Assembly (NCBI RefSeq): GCF_027942865.1
Contig: NC_134509.1
Location: 21,190,697-21,254,696 of the forward strand
Direction of reading: 5' to 3'
From: Odontesthes bonariensis
Taxonomy: Eukaryota; Chordata; Actinopteri; Atheriniformes; Atherinopsidae
DNA length: 64,000 bases
Position numbers and translations under genes: made by a program. Shown piece after piece: positions 13,412-25,800 of the stretch (positions are counted from its first letter, which is position 1; each line of letters starts with the position of its first letter). Below the pieces are notes generated by a model. The model searched no databases. It was given only the letters and a program-made list of their open reading frames with translations, and was not told where the DNA came from.

Positions 13412-14382
13412 CACAAATATTGAACGTTTTGGTATAAAAACCTGAAACTATGTGTATTAGCTACCATCAACTTAGTATTTAAGACATAAATCTGTGGCTC
13501 TGAACATGGCACCAGCTGCAGTAAGAGCTCGACACTAAAAATGTCAGAGCTGTTGTGAGAAGTTTGTGTGTGACCTGCTGTTAATTTGAATAAGTCACAC
13601 AAAACAACTTATTCAGCAAATGTGTGACGCTGTTATGTTTGAAAACCAAAAAGTGACAATTGATGCATCGTGTGACATGTAAACCTGTTTAACTCGATTA
13701 TTTTTAACCCTCAATCTGCCTTGGCAACAAACAGTAAATATCCTGATTTATTTTCCATCGAATACTTAAGCAGAGATGCAGCGATGCGCAAAACCTTTGA
13801 GCTACGCCTCATTTCTGTATAGTTTTCCTGTAAAATATAAAACAGCTGCATCAAATCATTGGAACATAAATGTAAATACAGAATATAAACTCTAAAGTGA
13901 ATATCTGGTCTGAGCTCCTTTATTCTCCAGCACAGTCTGAACCCTCTCAGACGAGCTTTCTGTCATTTCTTTAAGGAGTCTTCAGGAATAGTTCTCCAGG
14001 CTTCATGAAGGACATCCCAAAGCTCTTCTTTGGATGTCGGCTGCCTTTTGTTCCGTTCTCTGCCAACATGATCCCACACTGCTTCAATAATGTTGAGCTC
14101 CGGGCTCTGGGGAGGATTCATACCTCCATCAGACCTGTTGCCACTGATTTTCAGTCCACTTCTTGTGTCATTTGGCACAGCTCAGCCTTTTCTCCCTGTT
14201 TCCCTTCCTTAAGAACGGCTTCTTGACAGCCACCCTTCCATGGAGCCCATTTCTGATGAGGCTTGGGCCAACAGCAGATGGATCAGCTGAAGGTCCAGAT
14301 GCATCTCTCAGCTCCTGTGTCAGGTCTTTGCTGGATTTTTACCTCTTTCTTGAGATGTGCTGATTTTTTTGGCTAATAAGTC
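13412..14382 (-). pseudogene. Inverted second copy of the Tc1-like relic
   Basis: The minus strand repeats 5040-5977 at high identity, including SGNRSDGGMNPPQSPELNII and the non-coding 3' segment whose chance reading frame starts MCDLFKLTAGHTQTSHN in both copies. It differs by small indels near 14345 and carries the same internal deletion. Confidence 0.83.
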
Positions 14383-14469
14383 TTTGGGGATCACTTTCAC
14401 CGACTCTTACTGTCAGTTTAGAATAATCAGTTGATCTAACCTGCAGGTTTTAGTTTGTGGGGAGAAAAT

Positions 14470-14655
14470 CAGAGAGAATCCAATCTGGGAATCACCTTGT
14501 TGGTGCAAAAATACCTTCTTCCCACCCTCGTGTCACTGTCTATAACGTATTCTGACAACACACACATAACTGGAGTGGTTTCCCAGCAACAAGGGGGGAT
14601 GTTTTGGGGAGAATCCAAACTGGAAACCACCTTGTTGGTGCAAAAATACCATTTT
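14470..14655. repeat. Direct repeat A (right) with its own internal duplication
   Basis: Contains the second copy of repeat A (14514-14606), bracketed by two copies of ACCTTGTTGGTGCAAAAATA (near 14494 and 14630). Confidence 0.72.
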
Positions 14656-14659
14656 ATGT

Positions 14660-16420
14660 CTGTGGAATTCGGTTATTTTTGGGATTCTTTTGTAAACTCT
14701 GTGTGTTTTTGTGACAGGCGGTGGAGAAAGACTTTTGCACAGCGCTGGACAGCACTGAAAACAGTATGATACAAATCATATTCTTCAGCTTTCCACATTC
14801 CCAAGTGACACAACTGGCAAAGACTGAAGCTCATTAAAATGTTTCCTGCGGTCCAGCTTGGCAGAGGTGGCTGGTTAGGATTAGTGGAGGTTTGAGGTCA
14901 GCTTATGCATCTCAGAAGTTGAGAGACTTGGATCAGGGTCAGCTGAGAAGTTGATTTGAACCTTTTTTTAATGCTCATATTCATAAAATAAATACAACAC
15001 AAGTTAAATGATGAGAGCAGCTTTACACTTCGCAGAGGTCTTCAGTGCAGTTCAGCAAGTGATTTTATTGCAGCAAAGATTAAAGATATCTGAAGAGAAA
15101 GTTGTAATTCTGCTTCCTTTAATAAGTTTAAATTTTGTGCACATTTAAAGCTGTTCCCTCCTAAATTTCTACGATACTCCAGAGGTTGAAGAGCCGTGAA
15201 CGAGGAGATGAAGAGCAGCAGGGTATGCTGTTTCAAGCATGGTGCAGATTCTGCAAAAGTCTTCATCCACCCCACATTTGTTTCCATTTGGCTGCCAATT
15301 AGCCAGACTCCCTTTAATCTTTTAAAGTGATCCGGAGTTATTTTTGTGCATCAGATTTTCTCTCCAGCTCTCGTACCACTTTCAGAGGAATACTTTTTGA
15401 AGTAGTGGAGACACTCAGCGAGTCTTTCGTCTCATGACGTCGGTCTGACAGTGAAAGCTGGAACTTAACCAACTTGAATGTTTGCAGATAATTGAAATAC
15501 TTGCCATGGTCTTCTGGTTGATTGATATTTTATTCCCCTTGTTTTGGTTGCTTCCTGTTTTATCTTGTTTATTCTGTTGAGTTTTACTCCCGTTCCTGTA
15601 TTACACCTGGTTTTTGTTGCAGTTTTCAGGCCCCTCATCACGCCCTCTGTATCTATACTCAGTTTCATGTTACAAGCATGTTTTCATGTGTCTTCTCAGC
15701 TCAGTCTGTTTATTCTTGTACTTTTGTGTCTTCTCACTTTCTCCCACATTCTGTTTTATCAGTAAAAATCTCTGAGATCATCCACCAGTCATCTTCTCCT
15801 CCTGCTCTCCTGCATTTGGGCTGACAGACCCGTGACACTGCTGTCACACACATGAAACTTTTAAATGAACACGAACCAGTGGATATTGCTACATGCTTTA
15901 TTAATGTAGACAGTGAGGCACGTTAACTCCATCTTAAATTTCACAGAAATTCACAGAGATTCGATGTTTTTAGCTGTAAAGTTGAACTGACTGAATGTTT
16001 TTGGATTCTTATCAGACCAAAAAGAGACAGAAAATTTAAAAAAAAAAAACATCCAGAGGAAGAGACGGATAGCAGCAGCTATAAAGTACGATTACTGTCA
16101 TATTTCTTATGAACCCATGAAGAAGGATGCATATCTTTGTATGGTGATAATTTCTTTATTCCAACAAGAATTCTATCATTCACATGTTGAATCAACATTA
16201 AAATGACTGGATGCACTCTCGTCTGGAACAGAAGGGGTTGTGATGTCAGAATTCCTCATAAAGAGAAATGCTGTCGACTCTTAAACAGTCCGTGTCCTCA
16301 GAAGACACTACACACGTTCTTGTTATAAACAAATACTTAAAAAAGAAAGAAAATGTACCGTGTAAAGATAGATTGGTCTGTACAGCTCTGAACCACAGCT
16401 GCAGTCACACTAAAACTTTA
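14660..16420. other. Intergenic downstream of card14
   Basis: Apart from the tentative repeat at 15.5-15.8 kb, nothing is recognised. SGSH, the next gene after CARD14 in human, is not seen. Confidence 0.5.
15530..15840. repeat. Possible T-rich interspersed repeat ending CCGTGACA
   Basis: Pyrimidine-rich stretch ending TGCATTTGGGCTGACAGACC then CGTGACA, similar in style to a common fish repeat end. No second copy in this window, so weak. Confidence 0.25.
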
Positions 16421-16421
16421 A

Positions 16422-16427
16422 TTTATT
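16422..16427 (-). terminator. Candidate poly(A) signal of card14
   Basis: AATAAA on the minus strand, about 167 nt past the stop codon. Other AATAAA copies sit at 16571-16576, only 18 nt past the stop, and at 16155-16160, so the real cleavage site is uncertain. Confidence 0.45.
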
Positions 16428-16593
16428 TATCTATACAGTATCATAGATACATACATAATGTTTACAAAAACATTTCTTGTAAAGCTTATCTCTACTGTTA
16501 ATATACTCTCAATTTATCTTGACAAAGAAAAAAATAATAGTCTAAAATGATAACTATTCCCCCCCCCTGATTTATTTCCCCTGATCTGTGGCG

Positions 16594-16801
16594 TCACCAC
16601 AGGTCCGGCTCCACCCAGACGATCTTCTTCTGCTCCTCCCAGATGGTGGTGCGCAGGCTGGTCAGGAGGGAGGTCTGGTCACACCAGGAGTCCGGAGACA
16701 TGCTGTTATACAGGCACGGCAACTTGTCCAGCAGCGGCTCCTCGCTCCTCGAACACGCCAGCAGCTGCTCCTCCGACTGACCGTGACGCTGTAACTTTGA
16801 C
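16594..16801 (-). CDS. card14: card14 coding exon 20 (terminal, stop)
   Basis: Residues 914-982 and TGA stop. KLQRHGQSEEQLLACSRSEE and LPCLYNSMSPDSWCDQ followed by EEQKKIVWVE are the conserved CARD14 C-terminus. Confidence 0.95.
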
Positions 16802-19800
16802 CTAAAGCCATTGGAGAAAGCAGGGAAATAAACAAAAAACACAGAGTTTTTTTTTTAATTAGATGCTTTTGTTTTTTGGTGTTTGAGTTTAAAATGGTCT
16901 ATACTTAGAGGATATGACATCATATCAGTCTATTTCTATTTCAAATATGTAAATGAAGTCTTTTTCTGGGGGGAAAGTGTGTAAGTTCACAGAGAATAAC
17001 AGAAAAATTTAATAAATTACACTATTTAGTCACATTCTAGCTGCAGCAATACTTCTAAAATCCCAAGCTGGATCTGTCCAACAGCACTTTAACAGGAGCA
17101 TTCAATATAAATCCCGTAAAAAAGAGGAGTAGAAGCATTTTCCTCATGGCTCTCAGCAGCAGATAGACCCATAAGATCCAAAAACTATAAAATAGGAAAC
17201 TCTTCCAAGTAACCAACCTCTTTAAGTTGCTCATTTTTAAGAAACTCTCTTTATCACCAAGACAAAAAAAAGACTTTCAGCTGCTGCAGGACGTGAGAAG
17301 ATCGTAAACCCACTTCTCTCAACGTTTACACACTTTCATTTCGTTTCGATTTGATCTATAATTGTTTGTTTTTGCCTATTTTTTTCTTGGTTATTCTAAC
17401 CTAATACAACTGGAAACAAACAGTGACTGAAATGCGACAGATTTACCTCAGTTTCCGGGCACTACGTGCAGACTGACCGATGAAGACGATGATGGGGAAG
17501 ATCTTGAAGCGGTGCAGCCGACGCACACAGTCGGGTCCCAACGGCAGCACACAGTGGATCCCCTGTAAGACGTGGAGTTAGAGACAGAGAGAGAGTGGGG
17601 TGAGAGGATCTTTGTGTCAGCATTTCACACAAAACCTACAGCGTCTTTTCATTTAGATTCTGAGACACAACAATGAGGAGTTGATCAAACAATATTCTGA
17701 CATTAGTCTAAAAGGAACTTTCGCTCACCAGCTTCAGGGAAATGTTCAAAAAGTGCAAAAAACAAAGCGTAGCAAGAAGGACAGAAGTGTTCACATCTTG
17801 TTTTAATGGACTGAGATAGTTTGCTCTGAGGTGAACCCTTGAACAAACATTAATGGCCAATTGTCCCTACAGGCTAAAATCTTTGCTTTGTTTTTGCCCC
17901 TGCTTTGATTAAAGGAACAGCGTATCAAATTTCATTGCAAACTGTGAAGCTGCAGGTTGAAAACAATGTAAAACCAGGGGAAACTGTCCTCCGTACAGTC
18001 TTTTGTTTGTTTGGTTTTGTTTGGTTTGTTATGTTTGGGCATGACACTGCAGCGGGTGAGCATGTGACAGTTGTAAATACACTATAAATAGCTTTTTCAG
18101 TGGTTACCGGCACACTGTGGCCCTTATTTTCATGCAGTCCTACACTAATAGAAACATAGTTATAAATGTTATACTGCATTTCTGCCTAAAGATCAATTGT
18201 TAAACACTTTTAAAATGTTAAAGCGCATGTTTTGTGGCGTGTTCTGACCTTCTTCATGACTTTCTCGACACTCTGCACGGTGTAGCAGGTGTTTCCCCCC
18301 GGCTCACACTCCTCCAGGATCTCAGACCTCTGGAGCCGGGCCGCGTGTTCACTGGAGCTCAAGACCTCTGAAGAGCAGAAAGACACAGATCAGCGACAAA
18401 GATAATGTGTTGTGTTATCTGTAGCATGCGTTATTTGATTTTCTTCTATACAACCTGTGTTTTTCCCTAAATGTTCTTGTCCTTTGTTGTTGTAATGATC
18501 AAACTTTCCCACAAACATCAATAAACTTTCATTTACCCTCATTATTGCAGGGAACACTGGTACACATTTACTATTTATAGCCTCTGCGATTTTTACAACT
18601 ATTTACTTGCAGAGTTTATCTCCTTCCTGGTTTACAGCAACAGACAAAACCATAAAAACGTTCAACACCGTAAAGCATGAGACGGGATGTTGACCAAGCG
18701 AGCAAAACACACGTCCATCACGGTGTAAAATTGGAAGCAGAGGAAGTGATGCATCAGCAATCTCGTCAATAAAACATCACGTGGCGAGTCGGACGAATTC
18801 ATCAGAGCGCGTTTCCCCAAATGAAGAAGAAGAATGTCAACAAACAACAACGCTGCGCTTCTCACCGGGCTCACAGCGCTCAAAGCCCTGCCAGTCTGCC
18901 AGCTTCTTGTCGAGCATTCGTCCCAGGACGGAGGGCAGCAGCAGGACGGGCCTGCAGATGGGCGGGTAGTGGGGGGTGACCAGCGTGTAGGGCATGAGGG
19001 TTACGCAACATTTGGATGGAGACGGAGCATCTACGGTTAAAAGAGTAGATATAAGTATAACCTTCCAAACACCGTTAATGCAACATCAGATGAAAGGGTG
19101 CATTTTACTGACCCGACTCGGTGCTCTTGGTCTTTTCTTCCTCGACGCTGACCCAAAGCGGGTTCCTTCCCTGTCGCCCCGTGCTGACAATCCTCACGGC
19201 CTTATCTCTGTTCTGGGCGACTTCACGTCCATCCTGGTGAAAGGAAGAAACATTCCAGAAATGACTCAACACGCTGAGGTGGGGTCAGCTCAGAGGGTGG
19301 TTGTCTTCAGGGTTATTTCTTACCTTTTGACGCTTTTTTGTTTGGAAGTTCATATCTTCGATAGCTCGAATCAGGAGTCGCTGCGCCCTGTGACGAAAGA
19401 ACATTTAATTTTTTCAAAATTTAAGTTGACGGATTTAAACTGTTCGTGCTCCACCACTTGCTCCACCAGTGCACGGACCTGTAATAATTAGGCACGGTTC
19501 CACCCTTCAGGTCCAGCAGCTGACAGGGGTGAACTTGGCTGGCGTGCCACAGGTCTTCGGTGCTGGCAGGTCTTGTGTTTGTAATGTGAAGAATGTCGTT
19601 GCAGGTCACAGCTAAGGTTCCACCGGAGCCGGCAGGGATGGATAAATTGACACGGACGTAGAAGGAATCTCCGGACAACGTCTCGCTGTTCTCCAGCTGC
19701 TGCAGCAGCGCCTCGTAGTCTGAAGAGGCAGAGCAGGACATTAAATCCACTGCAGCACCTCTGTAAATAATTCATTGTGCAGACACAGTCCGGATCATGT

Positions 19801-22800
19801 TAAAAAACTCTGCTTCTAGTCGTTCTACCTTTTTATCATTTATAAAATTGACCTGCCCCCATCCAACAAGCAACAACTTATCCCTACATCCCTAAAATAT
19901 CTGATGAAGGCATTAAATAGACTGTAGAGAACTTAATGTACTCGACTATCCAGTTTGTGGACAAAATGCCTGACAGCTTGTGTGGCGACAGATCTCCAAA
20001 ACCTTCAGTCTCGCCCCTTTAAACAAAAAAAAAAAACTATGATTCCATTTTTTATGTTCAAGAAAACGATTTTGATTAATATTCTTAAAACTCCGAAAGT
20101 TCCTTTTGCCCAGATTAACACATGGTGTGATGCAAGACAAAGACAGGCTCCTAAATACAGCCGCTTGATCCTCATCATGTTATTGTCATTTCCTCATGTG
20201 ACAGCTGCCTCACGTGGCAGCTGCTAATCCCTTTAATCTCAAGACAAACAATCATCTTCCTGAAGACTTCGGATGAAACCAGAAACTCTTGTTTTCAGCT
20301 AAAAACAGAAGCCCAATCCCAATCCGTCCCCCTTAACCCTACCTTGATACACCTTGATGAACACTATTCTCATCCCTTAACACCTTATCCTAAATGGAGG
20401 AGTAGGCAACCACTCTTACATGACTATACTCTTGCCTGTGTTCATGTACATGTTCACAGTAAATAGTTTGGAAAACACGAGAGGAATGTAACTGGGTGGA
20501 TAATAAAGCAAGCACAGAAACCAATTTTAGCTTCAAGGCTAAAGAAACAAAAACGTAACATCTTCTCTAAAATTGTTTAGAAACTGTCTTTAACGTGACC
20601 TACGTTTAGGTTTAAGCTAAAAGTTTGCAGTGTAAATGCTGGGACGTACCATCTTGCCTGGGCCGGAGGGAGAGGTGACAGAAACCCGAGACCTGGCTAA
20701 GAGCCCACATAGCTTCCTCCAAAGTGGAGTCCTCCAGCACCATCCTCAGGGCCCTCTGGTTCTGTTCGTACTTTACCTGCAGAGCAGCAGCGTGATGAGA
20801 AACGCCTTCACAAACAGGCAGAATAAGCAACCGTTTTGGCCCAGTTTCATTTACCTCTACAATCTGCGCCCCGGGGCTGATCCCGACGTTACGGGCAGCA
20901 CTGCCTTCCGTCACCTTGTGCACAAACACTCCGGTTTTGTTTCCCCCGACGACTGTCAGCTGACTGAGCAGCGCCTCGCCCTGGAAGGAGATACTGAGAA
21001 CACGGCCATTGAGACGGATTGCTTTTGGACGAGAACGCACCAGGAATGGAGGCGCTGAGGTTCTCAGGAGGCTGGTGAGACAAGAAAAGAAGACGAGGAA
21101 GTGATTGAATTGTTCCTGCAACTGTTTTACAGTTTTTATTTAAAAAATGTTTATATTGAGCCTGAATACACTTCCAGTGGGGCGTTAGACCAGATGGAGA
21201 GGAATTACCAAAAAAAGGTGGGATGCTGTATGAAATGTAAATGAAAACAGAAACTCTGCCTCTCTAAGGTGCTCTTTATATCCCCAATCACGCCACTGAC
21301 CTGCAGCTAATTAACCTGATTATATTTTTAGTACCACTTACTCTTTTGCTGCTCCTGTCCCAACTTTTTTGAGACGTGTTGCTGCCATAAAATCAAGATG
21401 AGCTCTAATGTTTTTCATGAAATTGCCAGATGTCTCACTTCCAACATCTGTTATGTTTCCTGTGTTCTGTCGACATAAAAATACTGGTTCACGAGATGTT
21501 CAAATCACTGCATTCTGTTTTTATTTACAGCAGTGTTGGTATTTTGCCTTTAGCGGTGATGCTTGTTAACATGTGGGCCGGTTACCTTTGTATTTCACTA
21601 ACATTCAGCACTGCTGTGCCTAATTACATTCCCCCAGAGGTGCTTAATCGAGCTGGAATTTTGCATTTGTTTGCTAACCTTTCCTTCCTTGTTTGTTGTT
21701 TTTCTGTCTGCACTGATCTGGAGCTGCATGTTTCTTATCAGCTGGAACCGACCTAACCAACCTGTTCCACGTCTACGTGTTTTGGTTTTTATTTTCCTCT
21801 TTTGATTACCCTCACGTCAGCTGATTCCGGCAGATGGCCACTTGCTCCCGAGTTTGGTTCTGATAGAAGTTTTTTCTCTCCAAGGGCTTAAAGACATGAA
21901 ATTTTTTTCCTCCACGTAAAGCTACCCGAGCTGACTGTTTGTTGGAAACTGGCCCCATTTAAATGAAAATATAATTCAAGTTGAATTCAATCCAACACAA
22001 TAAATCGTTTCAGGAAATCAGTGTCCCACAGACATCAGCTGATTCCTCAGTCAGATCAGTTGTTCTACTCCACTGAATTTGATGAATTTTTAGGATAAAT
22101 ATAAAGACTGCTATGAGCTCTGTTTATGTGACATGACCTTGGACACCTTTAAAATATCTTTGTAAAGCCTTTTGAGGCTCCAACTTATCTATGAGAACTT
22201 CGATGCATGTCCTTAAGGGATCTCAATGAATCAAAACAAAAAAAATCTGAATAAATCAGGCTTTGATATGAGAGAGAAAGATACTTTTAACATGAGTATA
22301 GTGTTGATTTGATGGAGTATTCCTTTAGATGAATAAGTCAGCATTTTGGCATCAGTAGTTGTTTCATTTTGTAGTCCAGTTTGTTGGACTATTAAAAATA
22401 TATGCTGCTCACTGGCAGTGCTTTTTATATATTCTATTAAATACGTCAGTGCATGGTTTGTGGGTATGTTGAGATCAATTTACCGGCAGTTTATTGTTGG
22501 TTTTAACTCCTGAATTTCCACCATTTCTATTGATCAACTTGTACTTTGACATCATTTCTTTTTAACTGATTAAAATGCTTGTTAACAGTACACAAGAGTC
22601 CTGCTTACCCGTAAGAGCCGGAGCCGCTCACGGAGACAAGCCTGGCTGTCTTCCTGTCTTCGCTCCCCACTAAACAAAAAGAGACTGTGTGATGATTTGG
22701 CATCAGGGTTGTTTCCCAGGAAATAATATGCCGGTGTTAATGTGTCACTTTACAGTCCTGGCAAGGATCCAGTATTAAACAATAAGTGATGAAAGCCCTT

Positions 22801-25800
22801 CCAAACACCAGCAACACACTCACTGCAGGTAGACTTAATACATACCATCAGGAAGGAACACAAAGTCATCTATAGAGTCAGTATCTGCAGTTTCCAAACT
22901 ATGACAGAAGAAAGAAAAAGATTGACATCAACTCTCCTGCGCGCACACATTTTGATGGCAAATAATTATGTGCATTTAAGTGCTTTTCATGGGAAAGTGA
23001 ATGTGAAGGGTGAGATTAGATTGCTCTACAACACAGGCCGGTTTGCAGGGAAGTAATAATTGTAGCCTTTTGATGACGAAGCTGAATCGTCTGTCAGTGC
23101 CTTGAACACAGAGGCACAAATTGTTCCAAGACTTGAGACATTTGAGTCGTTACGAAAAACCTATGAAGCTAATGTCTACTTCATGGCACATTTCTGTGCT
23201 CTTTAATTTACTCTTGATTCCATTTGAGTGACGCGACACGCCCCTCTTGTTCCTGTAAGTCTACACTTCACCTGAAACTCGTTTTACAACAACAGAAAGG
23301 AATGCAGAGACAACCCTCGATTCCATCCGTTCTGCTTTAAAAATGCTGCGTCTAACCGCCCTTAAATAAGGAAACGCAGACACACCTGCTGTCTGCGTTT
23401 AATACTTCCTCCCTCCTGCGCAGAGACTCTGGACTGGGCGGCTGAGCGTTTCTGGACCGGACGCTGCTCGCCACGGGATCTTCACTCTACACTCGCACAC
23501 ACAGCAAAGTGAAACCGGTGAATAACAGTGAGATAAAAATAACAGAACAGATGTGTTGGAGCAACACAGGCCATCACCAACCAGACTGTTGAACAAATGC
23601 AGATGTTACAGAAGTCCTGGAAGTATGAGGTCAAGCATGAGCTATTTAACTTCAAAGAGTCTCTCAATATCAAACCAGGATACAGCTGATGAAGCACATT
23701 TTGCAAAGTCACTCACCTCTGAATTGCAGGAACTAAATGAGATGGGGTTAAGCGCATCCATGCGGCAAAGTCTGCGTCTGCCAGGGAGGGGGATCTCTTC
23801 ACAGCTGGACCCCAGGTTCTCCCAGCTGACCTCCTTCTCCTTTTACCAAAACACGAAAGACAGACATTTTTGGTATTTTTTTCTGCATGTATTGCGTTTA
23901 TATGTGTGCTGAAAGGTGCTTAAAAAGTACATCAGAGCTGTGTTGCTGTTCTCTGGGGCTGGGTTTGGCCTGAAGGCTGAACACCGACTCCTGGAGCTCC
24001 ACCAGTTGGCTCCTCAGGGTGTCCTTCTCAGCCAGGATGCGGGCAATCATGGCCTGGGCTTCATCTCTGGATAGGTATGCCTTAAAGTAAAGGAAGAAGT
24101 TTAATTCCTCTAACACAGATACAGTACGTTGACACACAGGTAGCACCCGTAGGCAGGGGGACTCTGACACAGTTAAGACAGATTCACAACTCATGGAAAA
24201 TGCATCGTCATGACAACTACAATGGTTAAACTTGTTATGCAGCCCCTGTCACTTGACACATATACATGCTCATTTGAGTCTGACATCGTTCGAAAGAGCG
24301 ATATCATTGTAGGTGAAAGCAGGTGGCAAATTTGCAGCTGTTCACATTCATGTGAACAATGGAACAATAGATAATGGAAACTTCCCTGGCATGTAACCGA
24401 TGACTGAGGGGATACCTCAGATTAACACGTGCTTAATACATGTGTCTGAACATGGATTCAATATACTGTAAACTGGTGCCCAGGTCCTGTGGCTGTAGAA
24501 CAAGCCCAGATCATCAGCCCTCCACCACCGTGCTTGACAGCTGGTATGAGGTGTTTGTGCTGATATGCTGTGTTTGGTTTCCTCCAAACGTGCTGCTGTG
24601 CATTATGAGCAAACATCTCCACTTTGGTCTGGTCTGTCCAAAGGACATTGTTCCAGAAGTCTTGTGGTTTGTTCAGATGCAGCTTTGCAAACCTAAGCTG
24701 TGCTGCCATGTTCTTTTTAGAGAGAAGAGGCTTTCTCCTGCAGCCCTTCCAAACAAGCCATACTTGTTCAGTCTTTTTCTAATTGTGCTGTCATGAACTT
24801 TAACCTTTAACATGCTAACTGAGGCCTGTAGAGTCTGAGATGTAGCTCTTGGGTTTTTCAAAGTTTCTCTTCTGATGATACATTAATCTGTACATTGATC
24901 AGCAGCACATGGCGGCTACTTACCTTCCTAATTCCTGTGGAAGCAGTAAGGGTTCACTTAGCTTTAGTTTGTCTTGTGTCTTGTGTTGTTGTTGAGATTG
25001 TATTTTCTTTATTTTGTATATTCTTTATTATGTCTGGATATGTTAAACCTTTGAATTTAAGGACGGTGTACTTTCGTTTTCACAAGACCGTGTGTATAAC
25101 ATGATGTGTTTGAGCTCTCATCTTCATTTATAAGAGCAACATGTTGTTTCTCCAACATGATGCACATTGTGGACGTTCTGGCTGATTCTCTTTCAGAAAG
25201 CAGGCTTTTTTAAACATAAGGTGCACCAATACCGTTGCTTTCATCCTCACACTTATCGATAATAAAAACACAAATCCAGGGTGCCTCACAAAGGAAAGTA
25301 TCTACACACGTACAGACACAACAGGAAGTCACAGGAAACAAGTGGAAGGAGGGCTGGTTGATAATTGATAGGTTCTATGACTAAACTGATGATAAGTAAC
25401 ATTTAAACAGGAAGATAAATGATGGTCGATCATTTCCAAGTGATCCGTGAAAGGAAACACACCGCTTAGAATTAATATTTACCAAAGATGCACAGACTGA
25501 GTGATATAAATATGTATTTATCAGCTCCTGACCTGGTCTCTCTCTGCCTGCAGCTCTCTGCTCTGGCTCTGGATCATAGTGCACTTCTGCTGGTGCATTT
25601 TACAGTCCAGTGTCAGCTGCTGCACCTGAAGGCTCAGGCACTCCTTCTGATCCAAGAGCTGAAAAATGAACAGACATTACTCCAATGTGTTTCATGCCTA
25701 CACTATCAATTTACAAGATGTGCTAAGAAAGCCACAGAATGAGCTACTTCTTCATTAGAGGCTTCGCTCTGGTTGAAGACTTTTGCACATCATGTTAGAT

